A stretch of DNA of 64,000 nt from Methylosinus trichosporium OB3b (GTDB lineage: Bacteria; Pseudomonadota; Alphaproteobacteria; Rhizobiales; Beijerinckiaceae), in contig NZ_CP023737.1 of assembly GCF_002752655.1 (NCBI RefSeq), positions 1,612,001 to 1,676,000 of the forward strand, given 5' to 3'. The notes under the pieces were generated by a model. It ran no database searches, was not told where the DNA came from, and saw only the letters and a list, made by a program, of their open reading frames with translations. Shown in pieces: positions 44,043 to 52,772 of the stretch; the stretch's first letter is position 1, and each line of letters starts with the position of its first letter. A program made the position numbers and the translations under genes.

Positions 44043-44133
44043 CCCTTATCGAGTCGGGAGCGGCCCATTTCCAATCGACGCCTTCGAAGGTCACCCTATC
44101 GAGGCTGCGCGTTCAAGCGCAGCAACGGAGGCA

Positions 44134-44225
44134 ATAGCGTATATTTGGGTGTTGTGGGGAAAGTCGGTATCGTTCCTCCGCTACAACTTAACCTATTGTT
44201 TTACATTCGCATTTTCACTCACCCT
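44134..44225. repeat. Dispersed repeat, copy A (cut by IS21 end)
   Basis: The first 51 bases (44134-44184, starting ATAGCGTAT and ending CTCCGCTAC) match copy B at 48296-48346 at 46 of 51 positions, and weaker similarity continues to about 44225. It ends exactly where the IS21-family end (TGTCAATCGG) begins, so the IS21 element was inserted into or next to this repeat. Confidence 0.75.
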
Positions 44226-44376
44226 TGTCAATCGGCATCCAAAATTGACCCCCGATCGGCGTTCAAAATTGACCCCCATTTGTCGTAGGGCGGAACGTGA
44301 GCGCTCGCCCCTGCGGAGCTGGCGGGATAGCGCAGCCGGGGCGAGTGCGTTTCGGTTCGGGATGTGATCGGGAGCG

Positions 44377-45105
44377 TCAGGCGCGGTTCTTGAAGCGCCA
44401 GCTTTCGTTGCCGGTCTCGACGATGTCGCAATGGTGAGTGAGGCGGTCGAGCAGCGCGCTGGTCATTTTCGCATCGCCGAACACGCTCGGCCATTCGCCG
44501 AAAGCGAGATTGGTGGTGACGATGATCGAGGTTCGTTCGTAGAGCCGACTGATCAGATGGAAGAGCAATTGTCCGCCCGACTGCGCGAACGGCAAGTAGC
44601 CGAGCTCATCGAGTATGATGAAGTCCATTCTCGTGAGATAGTCCGCAAAGCGTCCCTGACGACCGCCTCGCGCTTCGCTCTCGAGCCGGTTGACGAGCTC
44701 GACGGTGTTGAAGAATCGGCCACGTTTTCCAGCGCGAATACAGCTTCTGGCGATCGCTATCGAAAGATGAGTCTTCCCCGTGCCGGTTCCGCCGACGAGA
44801 ACGCAATTACGTTGTTGGTCGAGGAAGCCGCCGCCTGCGAGATCGCGCGCCAGAGCTTCATTGATCGGCGCGCCCTCGAACTGGAAGTCCTCGACGTCCT
44901 TCGCCAATGGCAGCTTCGCGACCGTCATCTGATATTTGATCGAGCGCGCATGTTTTTCGGCGATTTCCGCCTGGAGAAGATCGCCGACGATGCGCGGCGG
45001 CTCATGCTGCCGCTTTATGCCCGTCGACATCACCTCGTCATAGGCGCTCCTCATGCCGAAGAGCTTGAGCTCTCCCATGAGATCGAAGAACTGTGTGCGT
45101 TCCAT
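44377..45105 (-). CDS. istB: IS21-family helper ATPase IstB
   Basis: A 242-residue AAA+ ATPase that assists IstA during transposition. The N-terminal helical region ([18 protein letters not shown]) precedes Walker [11 protein letters not shown] with Lys111, Walker [15 protein letters not shown] near residue 165, and the [18 protein letters not shown] sensor region followed by [15 protein letters not shown]. The protein is full length, although the partner istA is truncated. Its start overlaps the istA stop. Confidence 0.92.
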   Translation of the reverse strand: MERTQFFDLMGELKLFGMRSAYDEVMSTGIKRQHEPPRIVGDLLQAEIAEKHARSIKYQMTVAKLPLAKDVEDFQFEGAPINEALARDLAGGGFLDQQRNCVLVGGTGTGKTHLSIAIARSCIRAGKRGRFFNTVELVNRLESEARGGRQGRFADYLTRMDFIILDELGYLPFAQSGGQLLFHLISRLYERTSIIVTTNLAFGEWPSVFGDAKMTSALLDRLTHHCDIVETGNESWRFKNRA

Positions 45106-45385
45106 CAGGCCGTTCTCCTCAATTGATCATAGCGGGCGCAGTCGGCGAGCGGCATGTGCAGCAGCGTCAACGACTGGGGTGTGGGAATCGCCGGCGGTGG
45201 CGGCGGCTCGCGCCGGCGGGCGAGAATGTTGAGAATGACGTCGGCGGAATGGACGCCTTGGCCGAGCGCCTCCGCGCAGGCTGCCTCGACAGCGGTCAAT
45301 CCATCGTCGACGACGGCGGCCAGAATCTTGACCATTTGTCGATCGCCGTCGTCGCCGGTGAGCTTGCGTCGCACGCGTTCGATCG
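45105..45385 (-). pseudogene. istA: istA, 3' fragment only
   Basis: The frame ending at 45105 encodes the C-terminal part of an IS21 transposase: RRKLTGDDGDRQMVKILAAV, AVEAACAEALGQGVHSADVI and LNILARRREP. These are typical of the IstA C-terminus. The N-terminal catalytic core is missing because the IS66-family end at 45386 replaces it. Confidence 0.8.
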
Positions 45386-45419
45386 GTAAGCATTCGCCGT
45401 GGGCCGCAGGACCGTCGCG

Positions 45420-45653
45420 TCAGCGCTCTCGAGGCAACTTCATCTCTTTGTGGATTTTGATGAGTTCGACGAGGTTTTCGATGCCGAAGTCGGTGAATGC
45501 CAGGATCTCGAGGTCGCCGAGGCCATAGACCCAGATCACGCCATCCTCGGGCTCCATTTCATTGGCGACGTCATGGAGGAAGTCGACGCTTTCGCTGAGC
45601 TGCGCAGCGATACGATCGATGGTCGTGACGTGAGAGACCTTGTTGACGTGCAT
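45420..45653 (-). CDS. Small accessory protein of IS66 element A
   Basis: A 77-residue acidic protein downstream of tnpC and inside the IS66 ends. It reads MHVNKVSHVTTIDRIAAQLS, then NEMEPEDGVIWVYGLGD and FTDFGIENLVELIKIHKE. It is a coherent alpha/beta protein, 2 bases after the tnpC stop in the same direction. Some IS66 elements carry such passengers; its function is unknown. Confidence 0.6.
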   Translation of the reverse strand: MHVNKVSHVTTIDRIAAQLSESVDFLHDVANEMEPEDGVIWVYGLGDLEILAFTDFGIENLVELIKIHKEMKLPRER

Positions 45654-45655
45654 GG

Positions 45656-47266
45656 TCAGGCCGCCAGCGCCGGCGCAGCTTTATCCTTCTGGCGCCAGTT
45701 CCACGGCAGCAATTCATCGAGCCGATGCGCCGGATGCGCGGCGATGCGCGCGAGGACGTCGGCGAGCCAGGCCTGCGGATCGACGCCGTTCATCTTCGCT
45801 GTGACGATGAGCCCATACATAGCGGCGGCGCGCTCGCCTCCACGGTCAGACCCGCAGAACTGCCATGATTTTCGTCCCAGAGCAATTCCCCGCAGTCCAC
45901 GCTCGGCTGCATTGTTCGAGACGCAAACGCGCCCGTCGTCGAGGAACAGCGTGAAGGCCGGCCATCGCTTCAGCATATATTGCATCGCTTTGGCAAGATC
46001 ATGTCCACGCGAGAGCTTGGCGACCTGTTCGCGCATATAGCTCTCGAGCGCGTCGACGAGAGGTCGGCTCGACGCTCGGCGAACGGCGAGGCGTTCTTGC
46101 GCGCTCTTGCCGTTGATCGACCTCTCGATCTCGAACAGCGCATCGATGCGGCGCACGATCTCTATCGCGATCGGCGACAAAGGAATCTCCTTTTTCCCCG
46201 CCGCCTTGCGACGGACGTTCGCATCGATGTCGGCCATGACGAAGAACGGGCGCCGCGCGTGCGCCCAACACGCCGCTTCGAGAATCGGACCAGGCTTGCG
46301 CTCCGCTGCATACAGCTTGTTGTAGCCGTCATAGGCGTCCGCTTGCAGAATGCCGGAGTAGTTCGCCAAATGGGTCTGCGGATGTTCGCCTTTGCGATCA
46401 CGCGAGTAATAGAAAATCGCAGCGGGCGGTCCGGCGCCGTCGAAGGGCGCATCGTCGCGCACATAGACCCAGCAGCGGCCGGTGTCGGTTTTGCCCTTCG
46501 CCAGCACGGGCACGATCGTATCGTCGCCATGCAGGCGCTCGGCAGAGAGAACATGCTCTTCTATGAGAAGGCGCAGTGGCTCGAGCGCGGCGCAAATGGA
46601 GCCGATCGCATCGGCCATGGTCGACAAAGCGATCGGCGCGCCTTCGAGCGCATAACGATCCGCCTGACGGTTCAGCGGCTGATGCTGGCCGAACTTCTCG
46701 AAAGCGATCATCGCCAAAAGGCTCGGCCCCGCCCAGCCGCGCGGAACGACATGGAATGGCGCCGGCGGCTGCGTGATCTTCTCGCAGTCCCGGCAGGAGA
46801 ACTTTTCCCGCACGGTCTCGATCACTTTCCACTGACGCGGCGTCGTCTCCAATGTCTGCGTCACATCCTCGCCGAGCTTGCGCAGGCGCTGGCCGCCACA
46901 GCAGGCGCAGCTCGTCGGCGCCTCGATCACGACGCGCTCGCGCGGCAGGTGTTCCGGGAAGGTGTTGCGCTCCGGCCGTTTGCGCGCGAAGCCGGCGACC
47001 GCCGTCGTCTTCGCGACCGCCTGTTCCGCGGCGATCTCGTCTTCCGTCGCGCTCGCTTCCAGCTCTTCGAACATGAGCGCCAATTGCTCGAGAAGACGCG
47101 CCGACCGCTCCGATTTCTGCCCGTATATCTGGCGCTCCAGCTTGGCGATCTGAAGCTTCTGCGCGGCGATCAGCGCCATGTCTTCCGACGCCTTCGCGCG
47201 CGCGACGGCGAGCTCGGCTCTCAGCGCGGCGTTTTCGTCCAACAGGGCTTTGCCGATGGCGTCCAT
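45656..47266 (-). CDS. tnpC: IS66-family transposase TnpC (element A)
   Basis: A 536-residue DDE transposase. It has the N-terminal leucine-rich coiled coil (residues 10-70, ending [12 protein letters not shown]), a zinc-binding motif CACCGGQRL and CRDC near residues 120-160, and the catalytic core with [20 protein letters not shown] near 245, [14 protein letters not shown] near 310, and [20 protein letters not shown] near 455 with the catalytic glutamate. The C-terminal ELLPWNW motif is present. The frame is intact. Confidence 0.92.
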   Translation of the reverse strand: MDAIGKALLDENAALRAELAVARAKASEDMALIAAQKLQIAKLERQIYGQKSERSARLLEQLALMFEELEASATEDEIAAEQAVAKTTAVAGFARKRPERNTFPEHLPRERVVIEAPTSCACCGGQRLRKLGEDVTQTLETTPRQWKVIETVREKFSCRDCEKITQPPAPFHVVPRGWAGPSLLAMIAFEKFGQHQPLNRQADRYALEGAPIALSTMADAIGSICAALEPLRLLIEEHVLSAERLHGDDTIVPVLAKGKTDTGRCWVYVRDDAPFDGAGPPAAIFYYSRDRKGEHPQTHLANYSGILQADAYDGYNKLYAAERKPGPILEAACWAHARRPFFVMADIDANVRRKAAGKKEIPLSPIAIEIVRRIDALFEIERSINGKSAQERLAVRRASSRPLVDALESYMREQVAKLSRGHDLAKAMQYMLKRWPAFTLFLDDGRVCVSNNAAERGLRGIALGRKSWQFCGSDRGGERAAAMYGLIVTAKMNGVDPQAWLADVLARIAAHPAHRLDELLPWNWRQKDKAAPALAA

Positions 47267-47334
47267 ATAGCGAGTGAATCACAAATCTTTCGATTTGTGG
47301 CGCCCCAAAATGCGTCCGACCCCAGCTTTTTCGC

Positions 47335-47682
47335 TCATCCCGCGCTTGCTGGACGCCATGTCGATTGCGGATTTCGCCAATCAATTCCCTCGAGCATATA
47401 GGCCATCTGGGCGGCCGAAATCGACACCGCGCCCGCGCTCGCCGAGGGCCAGATGAACTTTCCACGGTCGAGCCGCTTGGCGTATAACGACAGGCCGAGC
47501 CCGTCGTGCCAGAGGATTTTTGCGAGATCGCCGCGGCGCCCGCGGAAAATGTAGAGGTCACCGGCGTGAGGATCGCGTTGCAACTGCTCTTGAACCTGAA
47601 GCGCCAGGCCCTGCATGCCGCGTCGCATATCCGTATGGCCGGTGGCGATCCAGACCCGGCAACCCGCAGGCAAGGGAATCAT
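47335..47682 (-). CDS. tnpB: IS66 accessory protein TnpB (element A)
   Basis: A 115-residue IS66 Orf2 protein. The ATG at 47682 overlaps the tnpA stop (ATGA); the longer upstream frame is the shadow of tnpA. Signature segments are RVWIATGHTDMRRGMQGLAL, DLYIFRGRRGDLAKILWHDG and GLSLYAKRLDRGKFIWP. Required with TnpA and TnpC for transposition. Confidence 0.92.
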   Translation of the reverse strand: MIPLPAGCRVWIATGHTDMRRGMQGLALQVQEQLQRDPHAGDLYIFRGRRGDLAKILWHDGLGLSLYAKRLDRGKFIWPSASAGAVSISAAQMAYMLEGIDWRNPQSTWRPASAG

Positions 47683-48050
47683 GAGCGCAGCGCCTTCAAG
47701 GTCGCAGCGATCACGGAAGACGGCGCCGTGGCGCTGATCTTCACACGCACGTCGTTCAGCTCGACTTCGACGACGCCGGCCGCGGATTCTTGCAGCGGCT
47801 GTTCCTGTGACGTCGCCACTCGCGGAGCGGGCTCGATGATCACCGGCGAAAATCCGCACACAGCGGCGCTCGCCTCCCGCTGCGCCGCGCGCCGCCATTT
47901 GTAGACGAGGCTCGTGCAAACATCCTCGCGCCGCGCCACATCGGCGACCACCGCGCCCGGCTCGGCGATCGCCGCCAATATCCGCGTCCGGTCTTCGTTT
48001 CTCCATCGGCGCCGTCGTTCGCCGCCCGTGATCAATGTCATCCGACCCAT
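47679..48050 (-). CDS. tnpA: IS66 protein TnpA (element A)
   Basis: A 123-residue IS66 Orf1 protein with a helix-turn-helix (RRRRWRNEDRTRILAAIAEP, then DVARREDVCTSLVYKWRRAA) and a C-terminal VEVELNDVRVKISATAP segment. It is the first gene of the IS66 operon and overlaps tnpB by 4 bases. Confidence 0.9.
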   Translation of the reverse strand: MGRMTLITGGERRRRWRNEDRTRILAAIAEPGAVVADVARREDVCTSLVYKWRRAAQREASAAVCGFSPVIIEPAPRVATSQEQPLQESAAGVVEVELNDVRVKISATAPSSVIAATLKALRS

Positions 48051-48145
48051 GCTGTGCAGCTTGCCTCGCTCATAAAGCCGACTTAGCTGCGCAGCTTCGC
48101 TCTATTCCATCGATTTTGAAAAGGCGGCCCACGGCGTAGGGATAC

Positions 48146-48291
48146 CTTTCACCGGCACATTTCGTTCGAGAAGCTCCTCGGTCTCGCCGCCCATGGCGCG
48201 CCCATGAGCTACTGGGACATTATCAACCGCGACAACCCGCGAAAATCGTCCCGACCACTATATGTAGACGAACCTGAGCCAACGGGATAAG
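48146..48291 (+). pseudogene. 3' fragment of an unidentified gene next to IS66 element A
   Basis: A plus-strand frame entering from the IS66 right end and ending at a TAA at 48289-48291 encodes about 47 residues, including HISFEKLLGLAAHGAPMSYW and DNPRKSSRPLYVDEPEPTG. Composition is protein-like, so it is probably the end of a host or mobile gene removed by the IS66 event. No family is recognised. Confidence 0.35.
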
Positions 48292-48295
48292 CCTC

Positions 48296-48552
48296 ATAGC
48301 GTATGTTTGAGTGTTGTGGGGAAAGCCGGCATCGCTCCTCCGCTACTAATCCGCAGGTAATTAATTACAATCAATGTGTTGTCTTACATCGTGGATTCCG
48401 CCATCGAGCCGCTACCATCATTCCGGACACACTCTCGCCAGAACAATGCGAGTTCGTTCGCAAGATCGTCGAAAGGATGCGCCGCCAAGATGAAAGCTGG
48501 TGAATCCCTTCGCTCACGGCCGCGCTCTTTGTCGCAACAAGGCAGCTTGTTT
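48296..48552. repeat. Dispersed repeat, copy B
   Basis: Starts with the 51-base block shared with copy A (46/51) and continues with blocks shared with the diverged copy C near 35.4 kb. An open frame across it (48303-48503) ends LSPEQCEFVRKIVERMRRQD, which could be the start of a small real gene, but no ribosome site is clear. The stretch is interrupted at 48552 by IS66 element B. Confidence 0.65.
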
Positions 48553-48628
48553 GTAAGCGTTCACCCGGCGCCATTCTGGCGGCGCGTGGCGTGGAAGTGG
48601 TAGCGGTTGGACATGGATAGCAACATCT

Positions 48629-49006
48629 ATGTCTACGCCTATGCGCAGAACTGACACGAACCAGTTCATCGAGGTCCGAGCTGAACGTCTCGAAGGAGCG
48701 CCGGTCGGAGAACGTCGACGTTGGTCGGAGGACTTCAAGGACCGGGCGATCACCGCGTCGCTGGAGCCCGGCACGAATGTCTCGGCGCTGGCGCGTTCGC
48801 TCGATATCACGCCGTCGCAACTTTTCGGGTGGCGACGCGCCGCCGCTCTCCGCGCGGAAAAGATCGAGCGCCAGGCGCCGGCGGAGCCGCGTGCGGCAAA
48901 GACGCGGCGCGTGGAGATAGAACTCGGCGGGGCGGTCGTGCGGGTGAACGCGGATATTTCGGAAGCCGACCTTCGCCGCCTGCTGCGCGCGGTGCGCGAG
49001 GCATGA
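48629..49006 (+). CDS. tnpA: IS66 protein TnpA (element B)
   Basis: A 125-residue Orf1 protein with the helix-turn-helix region RRRWSEDFKDRAITASLEPG, then NVSALARSLDITPSQLFGWR, and a C-terminal RRVEIELGGAVVRVNADISE. The last 4 bases overlap tnpB. Confidence 0.9.
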   Translation: MSTPMRRTDTNQFIEVRAERLEGAPVGERRRWSEDFKDRAITASLEPGTNVSALARSLDITPSQLFGWRRAAALRAEKIERQAPAEPRAAKTRRVEIELGGAVVRVNADISEADLRRLLRAVREA

Positions 49007-49347
49007 TCCCGCCGGGCGCACGGGTGCTGTTGCGGGCGACGGCCGTGGATTTCCGGAAAGGTCCGGAAGGACTGGTTTCCTTGGTTCGGGACGCCGGGGC
49101 GGATCCGTTCGACGGCTCCCTCTATGTTTTCCGAGCGAAAAGAGCCGACCGGATCAAGATCGTGTGGTGGGACGGTTCGGGTCTTTGTCTTTTCGCCAAG
49201 CGCCTCGAGCATTCGCATTTCTGCTGGCCGACAGCGGGGAGCCACGAGATCCGTCTGAGCTACGCGCAAGTCATGGCGCTGGTCGAAGGGCTCGATTGGC
49301 GGCGGGTTCGGTCGGTGGACGTCCGGGCGCCGCAGAGCGCCGGCTGA
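49003..49347 (+). CDS. tnpB: IS66 accessory protein TnpB (element B)
   Basis: A 114-residue Orf2 protein from the ATG at 49003. It shows ARVLLRATAVDFRKGPEGLV, DGSLYVFRAKRADRIKIVWW and CLFAKRLEHSHFCWP, the standard IS66 Orf2 pattern. It is followed after 81 bases by tnpC. Confidence 0.92.
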   Translation: MIPPGARVLLRATAVDFRKGPEGLVSLVRDAGADPFDGSLYVFRAKRADRIKIVWWDGSGLCLFAKRLEHSHFCWPTAGSHEIRLSYAQVMALVEGLDWRRVRSVDVRAPQSAG

Positions 49348-49428
49348 CCTTGGAAAAGACGCGCCGGAAGCGTTGAAAAGTCAAGAAAACGCAGGACTTT
49401 CCGCGACGAAAGCGGTACCTTGCGCAGC

Positions 49429-51035
49429 ATGATCGAGCGCTTCGGCGAGCTTCCTGACGATGTCGACGAGCTGAAGGCGCTGGCGCTCGACGCCTTGGCG
49501 CGCGTCGATCGTTCAGAGACCGACGCGAAGACTTTACGCTCCCAAACATCGAGCCTGACGGCGAAGGTCGAGGATCTCACGCAAACGAATGCGGCGGCGA
49601 AAGCCGAGATCGATCGGCTGACCTCGATCATCAAGACGCTTCATCGCGACCGCTTCGGGAAGCGCTCCGAAAAGCTCGGCGCCGACGCCGCCGAGCAGCA
49701 GAGCTTCGTGTTCGAGGAAGTCGAAACCGGGCTCGCGGCGATCGAGACGCGGCTGGCGGCGAAGGTGGATTCCAAGCCGCGCAAGACGCCTCGCGAAAAG
49801 CCGCGGTTTCCCGCGCATCTGGAGCGGGTCGAGGAAATCCTGGAGCCCGAGATTCCCGAGGAGCTCCAGGGCAAGGAACGGGTCGAGATCGGGCGGGAGG
49901 AGAGTGTCAGGCTCGATGTCGTGCGCGCGCGCTTCCGGCTGATCGTGACGATCCGGCCGAAATACGCCTACAAGGATCCCGCCGCGATCCTGCAAGCGCC
50001 GGCGCCCGAGCACATCGTGGAAGCCGGCCTGCCGACGGAAGCGCTGCTCGCGCAAGTCGCGGTGTCGAAATACGCCGACGGGCTGCCGCTCTACCGCCAG
50101 GAGGCCATCTACCTTCGCGACGGCGTCGAGCTGGGACGTTCGCTGATGGCGCAATGGATGGGCGCGGTCGGCTTCCACCTCGAGCCGCTGGCGGCGCATG
50201 TGCTCGCGCGCATCCGCGAGGGCGAGCGGATCTTCGCTGACGAAACGACGCTGCCCACGCTGAGCCCCGGCGCCGGGAAGACCAAGACGTCTTGGTTGTG
50301 GGCCTATGCGCGGGATGATCGGCCGTTCGGAGGCGCGGGACCGCCGATGGTCGCCTACCGGTTCGAGGAGAGCCGATCCGGCGATTGCGCGGCGCGCCAC
50401 CTGGGTGATTACCGCGGCATCCTGCAATGCGACGGCTATGCGGGATATCGCAAGCTCGCGGGCGCTCCGCATGCCAACGGGCTGCGTCTGGCCGGATGCT
50501 GGGCCCATCTGCGCCGCCGGTTCTTCGAGCTCCAGGCGAACGGCGAGTCGGCCGTCGCGACGGCCACGGTCGAGCAGATGAGGCTGCTGTGGGCCGTCGA
50601 GGAAGAGGTCCGCAGGCGCGCCTGGCGGCGCGAAGGGCGACGTCGGCCGACATCGTGCAGGCCTTGTTCGATCTCTGGGAGCGCGAGCTGCCGCGCATCT
50701 CCGGCAAATCGAAATTGGCCGAGGCGATCCGCTATGCCCGTTCGCATCGAGCGGTTCTCGGACTCTTCCTCGACGATGGCCGCGTCGAAATCGACTCCAA
50801 CATTGTCGAGCGGGCGATCCGGCCCCAGGCCATCACGCGCAAGAACTCGCTCTTCGCCGGGTCCGCTGGCGGAGGACGGACGTGGGCCTCCATCGCCACC
50901 ATGCTTCAGACTTGCAAAATGAACGGCGTCGATCCCTACGCCTGGGCCCAGCAGACCCTCGAACGAATCGCCGACCGATGGCCCAACAAGAACATCGAGG
51001 CGCTCATGCCCTGGAATTTCAAGCCCACCGAGTGA
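49429..51035 (+). pseudogene. tnpC: IS66 transposase TnpC (element B), frameshifted
   Basis: The N-terminal coiled coil, zinc motif and first two catalytic sites are in one frame (for example IFADETTLPTLSPG and ILQCDGYAGYRKLA), but near 50610-50640 the reading changes frame. The remainder (SADIVQALFDLWERELPRIS, then VEIDSNIVERAIRPQAITRK containing the catalytic glutamate, and ALMPWNFKP) is in another frame to 51035. The zero frame continues as nonsense to 50922. A small indel has therefore inactivated the transposase unless translational frameshifting repairs it. Confidence 0.85.
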
Positions 51036-51065
51036 ACGGCGCCGGGTGTACGCTTACGCTTGTTT

Positions 51066-51354
51066 CCGGTCTCGAAACTTGGTCTCGATTTTTAAACAAT
51101 CACGTATCCATTGGCTTTTGCCGAATAGATGGGTTCCTGTTCATTTCGAGGTCGCGAGCGTCGTCCACGAGAACTTCACGGATCGAGCGACGAGCGTCTG
51201 CTAAAAGCGTCCGCGGCTTCGCCAAGCCTCGATCTGAATCGATCCTTCTGGCCGAGCGCCGATCGCGATTGACTCTAACAAAATTAATTGGAATTCTCTT
51301 CCTGTTACAGCCGTCGACCACGGGCTACAGCATTTCTTTTCAAAGGATTTCCGA
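51066..51354. promoter_or_regulatory. Probable promoter region of the lipase-CHAT-PLD operon
   Basis: These 289 bases between the IS66 target duplication and the lipase ATG have no supported gene. The part just before the operon is AT-rich; TTGACT near 51267 followed 17 bases later by AATTCT is a weak sigma-70-like pair. The insertion of IS66 element B about 300 bases upstream of the operon may affect its expression (inference). Confidence 0.35.
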
Positions 51355-52731
51355 ATGGCTTTCGAACATCTCGTCATTGTTCTTCCGGGAATCAGCGGCA
51401 GCGTTCTCGCTAAGGACGGAAAGGAAATCTGGGGGTCTTCGGCGGAGGCGATCTGGCGCGCTGTCACCACGGGCGGAGACAGCATTCGGCAGCTTCGGCT
51501 TCCCGCGCCCGACGACCCGAACGTCGACGATCTCGGCGACGGCGTCACGGCGACCGGCCTCGCGCCCGATCTGCACATCATCCCCGGTCTTTGGAAAATC
51601 GACGGCTATAGCGGGCTCGTGCGACGGCTGCGGGAGGAGCTCGGCCTCGAGCCCGACAAGAATCTGCTGACCTTTCCCTATGATTGGCGGCGCGACAATC
51701 GCGTATCCGCGCGACGGCTCGAGCGCTTCGCCAATGAGAAGCTCGACGCCTGGCGCAAGGCCTCGGGAAATCGCGACGCCAAAATCGTCTTCGTCGTCCA
51801 CTCGATGGGCGGGCTCGTCGCGCGCTGGTTCCTCGAGGTCCTCGGCGGCTGGAGGGTCGCCCGCGCGCTGGTGAGCTTCGGCACGCCCTATCGCGGATCG
51901 CTCAACGCCCTCGGCTATCTTGCCAACGGCTATGCGCAGAGCGTCGGGCCGCTCTCGCTCGATCTCACCGACACTCTGAAATCCTTCAGCTCTGTCTATC
52001 AATTGCTGCCGGCGTTCGAATGTGTGGACCGCGGCGGCGGGCGGCTCGAGCGGGTCGGCGAAATCGTCGGCCTGCCGGGCGTCGACGCAGCGCGCGCCGC
52101 CGAGGCGCTGGAGTTCTATCGCAAGATGCGAGAGGCGCAGGAGGCGAACGCCCGAACACAGGACTATGTCGATGGGAAATACGAGATCTTTCCCATAGTC
52201 GGTATCGCTCAGCCAACCTTTCAGTCGGCGATCGTCTCCGATCAGGGAGTGACGCTCTCGCGGACTATCGGAGGCAAGGATGAGAGCGGCGACGGCACCG
52301 TGCCGCGCGTTTCCGCCGTGCCGTTGGAGCTCGATCATGGGCATAAGGAAACATTCGTAGCCGAGACGCATGGCTCCTTGCAGAATTTCGAGGCGGCGCT
52401 GGTCCAGCTCGTCGGCGCGCTGACGGGGCTCGACATCGATCTCGGCCATTATCGCTTCGCCGCGAACACCGTCTCTCTGGACATAGACGACGTCTATCCT
52501 GTCGAGGAGGTCACGATTCGCGCGACGCCCTCCATCGACGTTCCTGTCAGCGCCAGGATCGTTCCGGCTTCGGCGGGCGGACCTGCCGTCGATCTCCCTC
52601 TCACGCCGCAGGACGGCGTCTACGTGGGGCGGACCCGCCTCGAGCCGGGAGCGTATCGCGTGGCTGTCGTCGCCGATTTCCACAGCGGGCCGGCGCGTGC
52701 CAACGATATTTTCCTCGTGCATTCCGCCTGA
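51355..52731 (+). CDS. LCAT-like alpha/beta-hydrolase (lipase/acyltransferase) of a conflict operon
   Basis: A 458-residue serine hydrolase. AAAGGA lies just upstream of the ATG. It begins with the LCAT/PGAP1-type strand LVIVLPGISGSVL. The nucleophile is Ser150 in VVHSMGGLVARW. The likely acid is Asp313 in DGTVPR and the base His339 in VAETHGSL. Residues about 365-458 form a beta-rich Ig-like domain. There is no signal peptide, so it probably acts on inner-leaflet lipids or in the cytoplasm. It is the first gene of a plus-strand operon with the double-CHAT and PLD genes. LCAT-like hydrolases are known effectors in predicted STAND/EAD conflict systems; membrane damage is the inferred role. Confidence 0.8.
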   Translation: MAFEHLVIVLPGISGSVLAKDGKEIWGSSAEAIWRAVTTGGDSIRQLRLPAPDDPNVDDLGDGVTATGLAPDLHIIPGLWKIDGYSGLVRRLREELGLEPDKNLLTFPYDWRRDNRVSARRLERFANEKLDAWRKASGNRDAKIVFVVHSMGGLVARWFLEVLGGWRVARALVSFGTPYRGSLNALGYLANGYAQSVGPLSLDLTDTLKSFSSVYQLLPAFECVDRGGGRLERVGEIVGLPGVDAARAAEALEFYRKMREAQEANARTQDYVDGKYEIFPIVGIAQPTFQSAIVSDQGVTLSRTIGGKDESGDGTVPRVSAVPLELDHGHKETFVAETHGSLQNFEAALVQLVGALTGLDIDLGHYRFAANTVSLDIDDVYPVEEVTIRATPSIDVPVSARIVPASAGGPAVDLPLTPQDGVYVGRTRLEPGAYRVAVVADFHSGPARANDIFLVHSA

Positions 52732-52772
52732 GGTCCACAGCGACCGAGCGGCCTCGCAATCGGAGCGTCGTG

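Larger units (their letters stand above)
44226..45385 (-). mobile_element. IS21-family remnant (one end, istB, 3' part of istA)
   Basis: The left end begins TGTCAATCGG and carries two near-identical copies of ATCGGC-T-CAAAATTGACCCCC (44231-44253 and 44255-44277), the multiple terminal repeats typical of IS21. istB is intact and the last part of istA is present, but istA is cut at 45385 by the end of an IS66-family element. The rest of istA and the other IS21 end are not found beyond the IS66 element, so the element is dead. Confidence 0.8.
45386..48145 (-). mobile_element. IS66-family element A (no target duplication)
   Basis: A 2760-bp element with all three IS66 genes on the minus strand plus a small accessory gene. 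Imperfect terminal inverted repeats are visible: GTAAGCATTCGCCGTGGGCC starting at 45386, and the complement of GGCCCACGGCGTAGGGATAC ending at 48145; 13 bases (CGCCGTGGGCCGC) match exactly. The flanking 8-mers (TTCGATCG left, CTTTCACC right) differ, so no duplication is left. One side joins istA, the other an unrelated coding fragment. This implies deletion or recombination after insertion. Confidence 0.8.
48553..51057 (+). mobile_element. IS66-family element B with perfect 8-bp target duplication
   Basis: A 2505-bp element. Its 20-bp ends are GTAAGCGTTCACCCGGCGCC at 48553 and, at the right, the complement of GGCGCCGGGTGTACGCTTAC ending at 51057; one mismatch. GCTTGTTT flanks it on both sides (48545-48552 and 51058-51065), the 8-bp duplication expected of IS66. 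It carries tnpA, tnpB and tnpC in order, tnpC being frameshifted. Ends and genes differ from element A, so the two are independent insertions. Confidence 0.95.

Noticed and set aside
48303..48503. 66-codon gene across the dispersed repeat
   Set aside because: Its C-terminal part looks protein-like, but the start lies in the repeat, there is no ribosome site, and the related copies do not keep the frame.
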